Below, piece after piece: positions 1 through 9,247 of a stretch of 64,000 bases of DNA. The translations under genes and the position numbers were made by a program. The stretch comes from Flavobacteriales bacterium (GTDB lineage Bacteria > Bacteroidota > Bacteroidia > UBA10329), in the NCBI GenBank assembly GCA_020635535.1, contig JACJZP010000007.1, forward strand, positions 1 to 64,000, written 5' to 3'. Within the stretch, counting starts at the first letter, position 1; the number at the start of each line of letters is the position of its first letter. The notes beneath the pieces are model-generated. The model had not been told where the DNA came from, ran no database searches, and saw only the letters and a program-made list of their open reading frames with translations.

Positions 1-272
1 TTGATGCAAATGAATTCAACTGGACCTTTCAGGTGTTCAGATTGGATACAGTGCGATTCTTTGATCGGGAATACTCCTATTTCGATAAATACGCCAACCC
101 GAGGTTGACCCTTCTGAGAACATCTCCAGATTCCATTATTCCAATTCCGCTAACAGTTGAGACCGTTATGGATACGCTCTTTCAGGATTCCGGATCAGAA
201 GTATTGGACTCGTTGAAACAGATCCAATTGGAGGGCATTCTGCGTAACCTGAAAAGCAATCAACGGCATTAA
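1..272 (+). CDS. C-terminal end of an unidentified protein (partial)
   Basis: An open frame already running at the window edge (first whole codon at base 3) continues for about 89 codons to TAA at 270-272. The frame is open upstream of the first GTG, so the true start lies outside the window. The visible part is soluble-looking and mixed in charge, with no membrane segment, lipobox or recognisable motif; the last residues are basic and polar. I do not recognise a family. A gap of about 80 bases separates it from the next gene. Real coding is likely because the frame stays open to the edge and codon use resembles its neighbours, but the function is unknown. Confidence 0.6.
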   Translation, partial: DANEFNWTFQVFRLDTVRFFDREYSYFDKYANPRLTLLRTSPDSIIPIPLTVETVMDTLFQDSGSEVLDSLKQIQLEGILRNLKSNQRH

Positions 273-350
273 CAAGTTTTTAACAGGATTCGGGTTGATT
301 TTTCAACTGATATTCAAGAACTTAGGAAGCCTTATTTAACCCCTTATCAA

Positions 351-878
351 ATGCTTGTTTCATTCATTCTCGGAGTAATCCTCTGGACGTTTTTAGAGTA
401 CGTCATTCACCGCTTTCTTGGCCACGAACACAAGGGCAGGAATTTCTTCAAAGACGAACACCTTATTCATCATCGAAAGGCACATTACTTTGCACCTGCC
501 TATAAGAAGATGGGTGCTGCGGTAATTGTTGGTCTTGGTCTTTTTGCCACTCTAAATGTTATTCTGAATTGGACAATAGCCCTTTCGTTTGTTCTCGGAC
601 TAATGGGAATGTACTGTCTGTATGAAGCCACGCACGCCCGCTTCCATAGAAAGGGACCTGTTGCAAAACCGTTCATTATTCTGCGCAAGCATCACTTCTA
701 TCATCATTTCCATCAGCCTAAGCTGAATCATGGCGTTACCACCCGCTTATGGGACCGCGTTTTTGGCACATTCCATCGAGTGGAAACCGTAACTGTTCCT
801 CGTAAAATGACCATGGAATGGTTGATGAGTGGCGAAGAGATTGCACCTGCATACTCAGGGCATTTTCAACTGAGATAA
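351..878 (+). CDS. Fatty acid hydroxylase / sterol desaturase-like membrane protein
   Basis: A 175-residue membrane protein of the fatty acid hydroxylase superfamily, di-iron enzymes that hydroxylate or desaturate lipids within the membrane. The diagnostic histidine clusters are visible: HRFLGH at 20-25, HLIHH at 37-41 with H45, HARFH at 95-99, and HHFYHHFH at 114-121 followed by NHG and WDRVFGT. Hydrophobic segments lie at about 1-18 and 55-92. It is short and lacks an N-terminal cytochrome b5 domain, like bacterial carotenoid or fatty acid 2-hydroxylase relatives. The substrate cannot be told from sequence. Its TAA shares one base with the ATG of the next gene, so the two are probably co-transcribed. 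Confidence 0.85.
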   Translation: MLVSFILGVILWTFLEYVIHRFLGHEHKGRNFFKDEHLIHHRKAHYFAPAYKKMGAAVIVGLGLFATLNVILNWTIALSFVLGLMGMYCLYEATHARFHRKGPVAKPFIILRKHHFYHHFHQPKLNHGVTTRLWDRVFGTFHRVETVTVPRKMTMEWLMSGEEIAPAYSGHFQLR

Positions 879-2017
879 TGCACGGAACACCCCTTTCGAC
901 ACTTTTTCCGTTCCGTTTTATTCTGTTTTTGATCCTAACTGGATTGTTGTCCGGATGCGCAATTCCGATTAAAAGTATCGTTTACCTGCGCCCTGACCTC
1001 AAGGACCATAAGCGCATGCATTCGCTTCAAGTTCTTGCACCTGATGAACCATTTTGCTTTGCTCAGAATCAGGTCAAAGACTTTGGTGATGTTATCAAAG
1101 TGAATGATTGGTCGCCTGCTGTAGTGCCGCTTTGGCGCAGCTTGAACGAATTGGTAAAAGCGCATCCCAATCAGGCATTGGTTATCATTCGTAACGACAC
1201 CATTCTCTACCAACATTATGATGATGACGCCAACCGAAGGCTACATCCCTCCTATTCTGTAGCCAAATCATTCACTTCTGCATTGGTAGGCTTTGCTATT
1301 CAGGATGGTTTGATCCCATCCTTAGATGAGAACGTAAATGACTATCTGCCAGATTGGAGCGATGACCCGCGATGGAAAAAAGTCAAACTCAAGCATTTGA
1401 TCAACCATACTTCTGGAATAGAACACCCCCTGACTGTTGATGGGCTACTTTACTATGGCAGTTACTTAGGCCGTGCTAAACGGTTCATTGAATTCAAACA
1501 CGAACCTGGCATTAATCAGGCTTACATGAATATGAACATTTGGCTGCTTAGCCAAGTGTTAGAGAAAGTTACAGGCAAACCGCTATCCGATTATCTGCAA
1601 GATAAAATCTGGACACCATTGGGCATGGAAAGTGATGCCAAATGGAGCGCTGACAAAAAAGACAGGATCAAATCTTACTGCTGTATTCAGGCCACCGCGT
1701 TGGATTATGCAAGATTCGGAAGGCTGTATCTGAACCGAGGAAACTGGCAAGGCCAGCAACTGCTGAACAAGGAATGGATTGACAATACCCTGAAGAGAGA
1801 TACCACAGAAGGAGGTACTTATGGCTACCACAATTGCTGGTACATAGGTTACAAGGACTACAACGATTTCATGGCCATTGGCCTTTACAAACAGCACATC
1901 TACATCAACCCAGATAAGAATATCATCATCGTTTCATTTAACGACCGACCAAGGTCCGCTGCGCAGAAAGCACTTAACTGGGAAGACATATTCCGCCAGA
2001 TAGTAGATCAACTTTAA
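878..2017 (+). CDS. Serine beta-lactamase-like hydrolase, lipoprotein
   Basis: A 379-residue protein of the class C beta-lactamase / penicillin-binding-protein-like serine hydrolase family (also includes esterases and 6-aminohexanoate-dimer hydrolases). The nucleophile motif SVAK is at 127-130 (Ser127, Lys130) and a YMN motif follows in the middle of the domain. The N-terminus is a lipoprotein signal with lipobox LSGC (Cys27), so the enzyme should be anchored facing the periplasm or surface. I chose ATG at 878, which overlaps the preceding stop, rather than the upstream GTG at 818; that extension lies inside the upstream gene and would spoil the signal peptide. The true substrate (peptide, ester or amide) is unknown; antibiotic hydrolysis should not be assumed. 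Confidence 0.85.
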   Translation: MHGTPLSTLFPFRFILFLILTGLLSGCAIPIKSIVYLRPDLKDHKRMHSLQVLAPDEPFCFAQNQVKDFGDVIKVNDWSPAVVPLWRSLNELVKAHPNQALVIIRNDTILYQHYDDDANRRLHPSYSVAKSFTSALVGFAIQDGLIPSLDENVNDYLPDWSDDPRWKKVKLKHLINHTSGIEHPLTVDGLLYYGSYLGRAKRFIEFKHEPGINQAYMNMNIWLLSQVLEKVTGKPLSDYLQDKIWTPLGMESDAKWSADKKDRIKSYCCIQATALDYARFGRLYLNRGNWQGQQLLNKEWIDNTLKRDTTEGGTYGYHNCWYIGYKDYNDFMAIGLYKQHIYINPDKNIIIVSFNDRPRSAAQKALNWEDIFRQIVDQL

Positions 2018-2080
2018 GGAATAGTTACCTGCGAGAATCTTTCTTTCAAAGGATTAATTTCATTGACTCAATATCAAATC

Positions 2081-3913
2081 ATGAAATACTTCTACCTCTC
2101 TTTTATTGCTGTAATTTTTAGCGTTACAGCTTTTGGTCAGAACAACATCTCGCTTAGAAGCGATGTTGATCCAGAACTTGCTCCTTTCTATCATGGTGTT
2201 GCTTCGGGCGATCCGTTATCGGACAGGGTTATAATCTGGACCCGTTATACCCCGGATGCAACTGCAGATCCGGTTACAATTAACTGGGAAGTGGCCACTG
2301 ATACGGGTTTCGGTGACGTAGTTCAGAACGGTTCATTCGGAACAGATGCCTCAAGAGATTGGACAGTTAAAGTGGACGTTTCAGGACTCCAACCAAACAT
2401 GTGGTATTTCTACCGATTTGAATACAATGGAGAATATTCTTTGGTGGGACGTACACGAACCGCTCCTACCGGAATGGTTGATTCGCTGCGCTTTGCTGTG
2501 GTTTCATGTTCTGATTATGTTGATGGCTATTTCCACGGATACCGTCAGATCACGGAACGTAATGATGTTGATGCCGTTATTCACTTAGGAGATTATATCT
2601 ACGAAAACGGTTCTGAAGGAACGATAGGAAGACCTCACGAGCCGCTGCAACGCATAACTGAATTGGACGATTATCGGCAGCGCTATTCACAGTATCGTCT
2701 GGATGCAAATTTGCGATGCGTTCATCAGATGTATCCGTTCATCAATGTTTGGGACGATCATGAACTTGCCAATAACTCTTGGATGGGAGGTGCGGAAGCA
2801 CATGACCCGAATACAGACGGCAACTGGGAAGACCGTAAAGGCTTTGCAGCCAGAGCGTATCATGAATGGATTCCATTCCGTGAACCCAATCCAAGTGATT
2901 CTTTGCAGATCTACCGAACCCTGCAGTGGGGCGATCTTGTGGATCTTTTCATGGCTGATACGCGCATCATTGGCCGCGATGAACAGGATGCCAATGCCAT
3001 AGATGACCCAGGTCGACATATCCTTGGCGAAGCGCAATTGGGCTGGTTGACCAACGAAATGGCAAATAGCACAGCTCAATGGAAAGTTCTGGGTCAGCAA
3101 GTAATGATGGCGGCACTTGAAATTCCATTTGTCGGAATTGTACCAGCTACTGAAGACGCTTGGAACGGTTACCGCTGGGAACGCAACAATTTCTACGACA
3201 CGGTTCTTGTCAACAACATTGAAAACCTTGTGGTACTAACAGGAGACATCCATACATCTTGGGCCAATAACCTTGAAAAAGGTGGACAGAAGGTCGGAGT
3301 GGAATTCGTTGCAACAAGCATAACCACCATGAATTCGCCAGTAGCACTGCCAGCATCGGTAATCTCAAGTGCAAACCCGCACATCAAGTATGTTGATCTC
3401 GTCAAACATGGCTACTACATCATGGACATCAACCAAGAGCGGGTTCAGGTTGACTTCAATTATGTAGGAAACATTGAAGATCCTGACGATAATTCGCACA
3501 CGGAAGGACCATTTTGGTATACCAACGATATGGCCCGTGAGCTGACCGAAGCGAACGCAGCGTCTGTTCCTCGCTCGGAAATGCCGATCATGCTACCTCC
3601 TAACTCATGCATGAGCCCAGAGGATACCTCTGGAACCGGTATCAACGAAGAGCCCATTGCTGCAGTGATAGGAACTTACCCTAATCCGTTCTGGGAGAAT
3701 TTTGTGATCAAGACGTACCTATTCCAGAGCCAGTTGGTAAGCGTTCAGGTGTTCGATGGTAAGGGGGCATTGGTCATTGACCAGCCTCAAACACGACTTA
3801 GCCAAGGATTGCACTATATACAAGTGAGTGGACGCGACCTGCCAGAAGGAACCTACTATCTGAACATGCTGATAGGCGATAAACAATACACCAGAACGGT
3901 GATCAGGATGTAG
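2081..3913 (+). CDS. PhoD-family alkaline phosphatase with T9SS sorting domain
   Basis: A 610-residue secreted PhoD-like metallophosphatase (phosphomono/diesterase; Fe/Ca-dependent in studied members). Order: signal peptide about 1-20 ending in FGQ; PhoD N-terminal beta domain to about 125; metallophosphatase domain with VSCSD, GDYIYE, WDDHE and TGDIHTSW metal-ligand motifs; then a linker and a C-terminal domain of about 80 residues beginning TYPNPFWENF and ending in YTRTVIRM, the Por secretion (type A) sorting signature. Export through the type IX secretion system to the cell surface or medium is therefore expected. ATG at 2081 is preferred over the in-frame TTG at 2063 because it starts directly at the signal peptide. 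It would scavenge phosphate from organic P. Confidence 0.9.
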   Translation: MKYFYLSFIAVIFSVTAFGQNNISLRSDVDPELAPFYHGVASGDPLSDRVIIWTRYTPDATADPVTINWEVATDTGFGDVVQNGSFGTDASRDWTVKVDVSGLQPNMWYFYRFEYNGEYSLVGRTRTAPTGMVDSLRFAVVSCSDYVDGYFHGYRQITERNDVDAVIHLGDYIYENGSEGTIGRPHEPLQRITELDDYRQRYSQYRLDANLRCVHQMYPFINVWDDHELANNSWMGGAEAHDPNTDGNWEDRKGFAARAYHEWIPFREPNPSDSLQIYRTLQWGDLVDLFMADTRIIGRDEQDANAIDDPGRHILGEAQLGWLTNEMANSTAQWKVLGQQVMMAALEIPFVGIVPATEDAWNGYRWERNNFYDTVLVNNIENLVVLTGDIHTSWANNLEKGGQKVGVEFVATSITTMNSPVALPASVISSANPHIKYVDLVKHGYYIMDINQERVQVDFNYVGNIEDPDDNSHTEGPFWYTNDMARELTEANAASVPRSEMPIMLPPNSCMSPEDTSGTGINEEPIAAVIGTYPNPFWENFVIKTYLFQSQLVSVQVFDGKGALVIDQPQTRLSQGLHYIQVSGRDLPEGTYYLNMLIGDKQYTRTVIRM

Positions 3914-3945
3914 CTGAAAATCAGCAATTAAGGTAACATCATTTG

Positions 3946-3979
3946 AAAAGGTGCGTTTGAATGGTCAGACGCACCTTTT
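3946..3979 (+). terminator. Probable intrinsic terminator after the phoD-like gene
   Basis: Perfect 11-base inverted repeat: AAAAGGTGCGT at 3946-3956 and ACGCACCTTTT at 3969-3979, with a 12-base loop. The stem ends in a short T run and is A-rich on the other side. It lies 32 bases after the stop of the T9SS phosphatase and before the patatin gene. Confidence 0.6.
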
Positions 3980-4000
3980 GCGTTACCGACAAACAGACCG

Positions 4001-6316
4001 ATGGCCTTCTTAAAACGTGTATGGAATCACCAGTTGGTGCAGCGCACCCTGTATTTCTTTCCGTTCAGGTTGGTTGTTCTGCATCTTAAGAAAAACTATG
4101 TTCTTCTATTCTTTTGGCTGGCATTGGCTGCCCTTGTTTCAGGCTATGTAGGTAAAGGATATGGCGTAACCTACCTTTTCTGGGATCCAGAGTATATGGG
4201 ACGGGTGGATTTTCTGTCGTTTCTCATTCTCGGCTTTTCCTTCGGTGGCTTTCTTATGGCTTTTCACATATCGAGCTATATTCAGAATGCCTATCGATTT
4301 CCATTCTTGGCCACGGTCAACAAACCATTCTTCAAATACTCGCTCAACAACTCCATCATTCCAGGAATATTCCTTGTCTATTACATCTACAAAATATTGG
4401 CATTTCAATATGCCAATGAGTTGTTTCTGGTTGGCAATGACCTGATTCTCACCTCTACTCTTGCTTGGCACATTGGTGGATTCATATTGGGTATTCTCAT
4501 TTTCATGGTTCCTGGCCACATGTATTTCTTGGCACTGAGCAGGAACATTTTCAAGGTGTTGGGAATAACCGAAGAGGAAATCCTCAAAAAACAAAAGCGC
4601 AAAAAGCCAATACAGGTGCTTATGCAGAAAAACCTGCAATGGCGTAGCGTTGACGCACCTCGCGAGAGCGACTATGAATGGAAGGTGGTTACCTACATGA
4701 TAAACTGGTTCAAAATTGGACTGGCGCGAGACGCAGACCACTACGACAAAGCCACATTGCAGAAAGTGTTCCGTCAGAACCACATGATTGCCGCAGTATT
4801 TGAAATTGTGGTCATCACCACGTTCATTATTCTGGGTGCCTATCGTGAAACTCCTGAGCTGACCATACCTGCTGGTGCCGTAATATTCCTTACCTGTACC
4901 ATGCTATTAATGGTTTCAAGTGCCATACACAGCGCCATGCGTGGTTGGTCAACCATTTTTCTTATTGGAATGGTTGTTCTGGTGCATTTCATGGTTCAGA
5001 ACGACATTCTGTTCTACGAAAACCGTGCATACGGCATGGATTACGATGGACCAAAAGCGGTGTATGATCTGGACTCCCTTACAGTGGCCCAACAGGATTT
5101 TGCACAATACGAACGTGATGTGAACCTCCATCATGAGATTCTTAAGAAGTGGAAACTGAAGAACATTGACCGTAGATGGGAAAAGCCCAAGTTGGTTATA
5201 GTGTGCACTACCGGTGGCGGTGCGCGTTCTGCGCTATGGTCATACAAAGCCATGCAAGTGGCCGATAGCATCTGTAACGGCCAATTGATGAAACACACAC
5301 AACTTATGTGCGGTGCATCTGGCGGTATGTTCGGTTTGGCATACAGGAGGGAGCTTTACTTGCGCTCATTGACCGACCCCGAGATAGATCTGGATTCGCG
5401 AGAGCATACCGACCGTCTGGGAATGGATATTCTGAACCCGATTGCCACATCACTTGCACTGAATGATTGGTTTATCCGATTTCAGAAATTCAGAGATGGG
5501 GAATACATCTATTCCAAAGATCGGGGTTATGCTTTGGAGAAACAGTTTAACGACAATACTCAAGGTATTGTAGATAAACGATTGGGTGATTATTTCGCAC
5601 CGGAACAGGAGGCAATTATTCCAATGATGTTCTTCTCTCCAAGTATCATTAACGATGGACGCGCATTGTATATCAGCTCTCAGCCTGTCTCTCACCTCAC
5701 TTTCAACCATCCCAGCTTATTGAAGGGACAAACTTTGCAGACCGGAGTTGAATTCAGAAGATTGTTCAAAGAACAGGATGCTGATAATGTTTGGTTCAGT
5801 TCAGTATTGCGCATGAATGCCACCTTCCCCTACATCTCGCCTCAGGTTACATTGCCTTCTGACCCAACCATTGTGGTAATGGATGCTGGATTCCGAGACA
5901 CGTACGGAACGTCATTGGCGCTTAAACACCTTTACGCGGTTAGAAATTGGGTGGCGAAGAATACAAGTGGTGTCATCATACTTCAAATACGGGATAGCAA
6001 GAAGATCGAAGAGCTCCATGCAGAGCCGCAGCGTTCATTGTTCAGTTACCTCACAAATCCGTTGGGGCATATTTACGACAACTTGTTCTCCATGCAGGAT
6101 TACACCAACGATGACCTCATAATGTATGCTCAGAACTGGTTCAAGGGCGACCTTGATGTGATTGATCTGGAGCTTACCCGACCTGAATTTGAGGACATTT
6201 CTTTGAGTTGGCACCTGACAACCAAGGAAAAACTCATTATCCAAAAATCGGCCTACACTGAAAAAAATCAGAAGGCCATTTACCGCCTCAAAGAGCTTTT
6301 GGAAGAAAACCGTTAG
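4001..6316 (+). CDS. Membrane-anchored patatin-like phospholipase
   Basis: A 771-residue protein. The first 340 residues or so are mostly hydrophobic, with several transmembrane segments (roughly 30-50, 70-90, 115-135, 150-175, 265-340), interrupted by a basic stretch near 195-215. The C-terminal part is a patatin-type serine lipase/acyl hydrolase domain: oxyanion motif GGGAR near 406-410, nucleophile elbow GASGG with Ser440, and the catalytic aspartate Asp628 in DAG (classical patatins have DG[GA]). Patatins cleave acyl esters of phospholipids or other lipids. The large multi-span N-terminal half is unusual; most bacterial patatins are soluble or autotransported. Single gene flanked by a terminator and a convergent gene. 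Substrate unknown. Confidence 0.8.
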   Translation: MAFLKRVWNHQLVQRTLYFFPFRLVVLHLKKNYVLLFFWLALAALVSGYVGKGYGVTYLFWDPEYMGRVDFLSFLILGFSFGGFLMAFHISSYIQNAYRFPFLATVNKPFFKYSLNNSIIPGIFLVYYIYKILAFQYANELFLVGNDLILTSTLAWHIGGFILGILIFMVPGHMYFLALSRNIFKVLGITEEEILKKQKRKKPIQVLMQKNLQWRSVDAPRESDYEWKVVTYMINWFKIGLARDADHYDKATLQKVFRQNHMIAAVFEIVVITTFIILGAYRETPELTIPAGAVIFLTCTMLLMVSSAIHSAMRGWSTIFLIGMVVLVHFMVQNDILFYENRAYGMDYDGPKAVYDLDSLTVAQQDFAQYERDVNLHHEILKKWKLKNIDRRWEKPKLVIVCTTGGGARSALWSYKAMQVADSICNGQLMKHTQLMCGASGGMFGLAYRRELYLRSLTDPEIDLDSREHTDRLGMDILNPIATSLALNDWFIRFQKFRDGEYIYSKDRGYALEKQFNDNTQGIVDKRLGDYFAPEQEAIIPMMFFSPSIINDGRALYISSQPVSHLTFNHPSLLKGQTLQTGVEFRRLFKEQDADNVWFSSVLRMNATFPYISPQVTLPSDPTIVVMDAGFRDTYGTSLALKHLYAVRNWVAKNTSGVIILQIRDSKKIEELHAEPQRSLFSYLTNPLGHIYDNLFSMQDYTNDDLIMYAQNWFKGDLDVIDLELTRPEFEDISLSWHLTTKEKLIIQKSAYTEKNQKAIYRLKELLEENR

Positions 6317-6356
6317 TTCAGTTGGTGTCTATCCACCATGCATTAGCAGGCTTTGA

Positions 6357-8333
6357 TCAAAAAGCCAACAACTCCTCTACTTGCTTTGCAAAACGAGCTT
6401 TAGGCAAGAAATTCCATTCGAGAGATTGCGCAAACGGAACTGGTGTATCCAAACTGGCTGAACGAATTACGGGTGCATCAAGGTGCTCGAATGCATTTTC
6501 CGTGATGAATGCAGATAATTCAGATGCAAATCCGCCAATTAGTGTGTCTTCATGCAGAATAATTGCACGTCCTGTCTTACACACAGTTTCAAGAACTGCC
6601 TTCTCATCAAATGGCAAAAGGGTTCTCAGATCAAGTAGATCGGCCGAAATGGTTTGATGCTCATCCAAAAACTCCATGGCCCAATGCACCCCAATTCCGT
6701 ATGTAATTATGGAAAGGTCACTACCCGTTCGAACAAGGTTGGCTTTTCCTATTTCCACATTGTAATATCCTTCAGGAACTTCACCCTTTATACTGCGATA
6801 CAATGCTTTCTGCTCAAAGAAGATAACGGGGTTCGGGTCTTCGAAAGATGATATGAGCAACCCTTTGGCATCTGCAGGAAATGCGGGATATACCACTTTC
6901 AAACCTGGGGTATGCGTAAACCAAGCCTCGTTACTCTGCGAATGGAACGGACCCGCTCCTACTCCAGCTCCTGTTGGCATACGAACCACCACATCGGCAT
7001 TCTGCCCCCAGCGATAGTGTGATTTGGCCAGATTATTTACAATCTGATTGAAGCCACAGGTAACAAAATCTGCAAACTGCATCTCCACCATTGCCTTTTT
7101 GCCAGAAATTGAAAGTCCCAACCCTGTTCCAACAATGGCCGATTCGCATAATGGTGTGTTGCGTACTCTGTCTTTACCGAATTCATCAACAAATCCTTCA
7201 GTAATCTTAAATACGCCACCATACTCTGCTATATCCTGCCCCATTAGAACAAGACCGGCATGTTTTTTCATGGCTTCGCGAAGTCCATCCGAAATGGCAT
7301 CGATCAATCTCATTTCTGATACCAATTCGCTGGTTTTTACTTCTTGATGCACGTGCGAAGCATAAACATCCGCCAATTCCTGTTCAGTGGAAGATTCAAT
7401 AGCCGATTCAGCAAATGCGGTCTCTAAACCTTCTGCTATTTCAGCTTTGATCTCTTCGCGCATACGCTCATCCTCTTCCTGCGTAAGGATACCCTCTGCT
7501 TTAAGAAATGCCTCATAATTATTGACGGGGTCCTTTTTTGCCCACTCCTCCATCAATTCATTGGGAACATACTTGGTACCTGAAGCCTCTTCATGACCGC
7601 GCATCCTGAAAGTAAGACACTCCAATAACACCGGCTTTGGGTCTTTGGTCATCTTAGCCTTCAGTTCAGAAACCGTCTGAAACACCTCCAAGATATTGTT
7701 GCCATCAACCTGCACACCCTCAATTCCATAGCCGATAGCCTTATCGATGAATTGCTTGCATCTGAACTGTTCATTACTTGGAGTACTCAGTCCATAACCA
7801 TTGTTCTCAACAATAAAAATTACAGGAAGATCCCATACAGCCGCAACATTGATGCTTTCATGGAAATCACCTTCACTCGCACCACCATCTCCAGAAAAAA
7901 CGGCCGTCACTTTTCCGGTTCCTTCCAGTTTGTGAGCAAGAGCAATTCCATCTGCTACTCCCATTTGTGGACCCAGATGAGATATCATTCCCACAATATG
8001 ATGTTCATTCGTTCCGAAATGAAAACTCCTGTCCCTTCCTTTGGTGAACCCTGTGGCTTTACCCTGAAACTGCGCGAATAGCCTTGACAAAGGCACGTTA
8101 CGTGAGGTGAATACTCCGAGATTTCGGTGCATCGGAAGAATGTACTCGTCATCATCCAACGCGCTTGCAAGACCAACCGATATTGCTTCCTGACCAATGC
8201 CAGAGAACCATTTGCTGATTCTTCCTTGCCGCAAAAGAACCAACATCTTTTCCTCAATAAGTCTTGGAGTGAGGATGGCTCTGTAAAGCCTGAGCAATTG
8301 CTCATCTGTCAGTTTAGCTCGATTGAACTTCAT
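6357..8333 (-). CDS. Fused 2-oxo acid dehydrogenase E1 (alpha + beta), branched-chain type
   Basis: A 658-residue thiamine-diphosphate enzyme joining the E1 alpha (about 1-320) and E1 beta (about 335-658) subunits in one chain, a fusion common in Bacteroidetes. It decarboxylates branched-chain 2-oxo acids (possibly other 2-oxo acids) and passes the acyl group to lipoyl-E2. The alpha half shows the ThDP motif GDGGASEGDFHE ending in VENNGYG, and the beta half has the GQDIAEYGGVFK and EMQFADF signatures. No E2 gene is nearby; a lipoamide dehydrogenase (E3) lies at 43.7 kb. A TACATTTG -7 box 17 bases before the start suggests its own promoter. Convergent with the patatin gene, 40 bases apart. Confidence 0.9.
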   Translation of the reverse strand: MKFNRAKLTDEQLLRLYRAILTPRLIEEKMLVLLRQGRISKWFSGIGQEAISVGLASALDDDEYILPMHRNLGVFTSRNVPLSRLFAQFQGKATGFTKGRDRSFHFGTNEHHIVGMISHLGPQMGVADGIALAHKLEGTGKVTAVFSGDGGASEGDFHESINVAAVWDLPVIFIVENNGYGLSTPSNEQFRCKQFIDKAIGYGIEGVQVDGNNILEVFQTVSELKAKMTKDPKPVLLECLTFRMRGHEEASGTKYVPNELMEEWAKKDPVNNYEAFLKAEGILTQEEDERMREEIKAEIAEGLETAFAESAIESSTEQELADVYASHVHQEVKTSELVSEMRLIDAISDGLREAMKKHAGLVLMGQDIAEYGGVFKITEGFVDEFGKDRVRNTPLCESAIVGTGLGLSISGKKAMVEMQFADFVTCGFNQIVNNLAKSHYRWGQNADVVVRMPTGAGVGAGPFHSQSNEAWFTHTPGLKVVYPAFPADAKGLLISSFEDPNPVIFFEQKALYRSIKGEVPEGYYNVEIGKANLVRTGSDLSIITYGIGVHWAMEFLDEHQTISADLLDLRTLLPFDEKAVLETVCKTGRAIILHEDTLIGGFASELSAFITENAFEHLDAPVIRSASLDTPVPFAQSLEWNFLPKARFAKQVEELLAF

Positions 8334-8350
8334 GGTCGGTTATATGCGCT

Positions 8351-8358
8351 CAAATGTA
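8351..8358 (-). promoter_or_regulatory. Bacteroidetes -7 box for the fused E1 gene
   Basis: Minus-strand TACATTTG exactly matches the Bacteroidetes consensus TAnnTTTG. It ends 17 bases before the ATG at 8333. No clear -33 TTTG at the usual 19-20 base spacing. Confidence 0.5.
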
Positions 8359-8488
8359 GAAAAACAGCAAACTGAACAGGCTGACCTTTGAATGACAAGA
8401 AACATTTCTTTCAGCCAGTTTGTCTTTATTCACAAACCCCTTTTGAAAAGACTCAGAAAACATCAACGCGGAAAAAAAGTGAATTACT

Positions 8489-8496
8489 TACATTTG
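8489..8496 (+). promoter_or_regulatory. Bacteroidetes -7 box for the EGF-like lipoprotein gene
   Basis: TACATTTG matches TAnnTTTG exactly and ends 30 bases before ATG 8527. Its position inside the in-frame upstream extension (8392-8526) argues that the extension is not translated. No convincing -33 element. Confidence 0.45.
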
Positions 8497-8526
8497 CCAA
8501 CGTTCAATCAAAAACTAAAAACGAAA

Positions 8527-9015
8527 ATGAAAACAAGAATTCTTCAAATTTTAGGTGTTGCGGCCATCGCAACTATCGGAATGACATCTTGCGAGGTTGA
8601 TGCTTGTAAAGATGTTGAATGTGGTGACAATGGAACTTGTGTTGACGGTGATTGCCAATGCGATACCGGATACGAAGGAACCGATTGCGACACTGAAGAG
8701 CGTGCTAAATTCATCGGCACTTACAATGTAACTGAGGCTTGTACTTCTGGTAACTACACTTACTCTATTACTACTGCTGCTTCAGGTTCTGGCATCACTA
8801 CTATCATCATCTCTAACTTTGGTGATTACGGTGTAAACGTTACAGCAACTGTAAAGAATGATAACTCAAGCCAACTTGTAATTGCTAACCAAACAGTTGG
8901 TGGTGGTACTTTCAGCGGTACTGGCCAGATCAGCGGTAACATTCTTACCATTACTTACAATGTAACTGCTGGTACTTCTACTGACGATTGCACAATGACT
9001 TGCACTAAGCAGTAA
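8527..9015 (+). CDS. Small lipoprotein with EGF-like module
   Basis: A 162-residue lipoprotein. The signal peptide ends at Cys22 (MTSC). Residues about 25-55 form an EGF-like module with six cysteines (pattern C-x4-C-x5-C-x4-C-x1-C-x8-C; ending GYEGTDC). The rest, starting RAKFIGTY, is a Thr/Ser/Gly-rich beta-type domain with two C-terminal cysteine pairs. That domain shares its opening K-F-x-G-x-[YF] and its later GTGQI-x-GN-x-LTITYN pattern with the four lipoproteins at 9747-11888, so this is a fifth family member with a different N-terminal module. ATG 8527 is chosen because the signal peptide begins there. Followed by a strong terminator. Molecular role unknown; likely on the cell surface or periplasmic side. 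Confidence 0.8.
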   Translation: MKTRILQILGVAAIATIGMTSCEVDACKDVECGDNGTCVDGDCQCDTGYEGTDCDTEERAKFIGTYNVTEACTSGNYTYSITTAASGSGITTIIISNFGDYGVNVTATVKNDNSSQLVIANQTVGGGTFSGTGQISGNILTITYNVTAGTSTDDCTMTCTKQ

Positions 9016-9037
9016 TCATTAAGGTCTTGTGATCTTG

Positions 9038-9063
9038 AAAGGCATCTTCGGATGCCTTTTTTT
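9038..9063 (+). terminator. Intrinsic terminator after the EGF-like lipoprotein
   Basis: Stem AAGGCATC / GATGCCTT with a TTCG tetraloop and a run of seven T, 22 bases after the stop codon. A textbook rho-independent terminator. Confidence 0.88.
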
Positions 9064-9200
9064 ATGCCCAATTTTCCACCGAGTTCAAGTGCTCATCAAA
9101 GAACCCTCATCGTATATCGAGGTAGAACTTCATAGATATGCGGCAATGGATTTCGGCTGTAGCACCAAAGTTTACAAGTACCAAGCCAGTTAACGGGCAC

Positions 9201-9225
9201 AAAAAAAGGGGCTAACTGCCCCTTT
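9201..9225 (-). terminator. Intrinsic terminator for the Ala/Glu-rich lipoprotein gene
   Basis: Inverted repeat AAAGGGGC (9205-9212) and GCCCCTTT (9218-9225) with a 5-base loop. Read on the minus strand it is followed by a run of seven T (9207-9201), so it terminates the minus-strand gene ending at 9248. The 137 bases between this and the plus-strand terminator hold nothing I can support. Confidence 0.8.
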
Positions 9226-9247
9226 CTTTATTCACGCAAACTGCTTA

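Noticed and set aside
4139..4783. Minus-strand frame of 214 codons inside the patatin gene
   Set aside because: Antisense shadow of a well-supported membrane protein; no signal, no motif, no promoter.
8392..8526. N-terminal extension of the EGF-like lipoprotein
   Set aside because: It would bury the signal peptide and contains the -7 promoter box; the start at 8527 fits a lipoprotein.
9064..9200. Possible small gene between two terminators (a 25-codon frame from about 9137)
   Set aside because: Very short, no signal, no homologous pattern recognised, and sandwiched between terminators of opposite strands.
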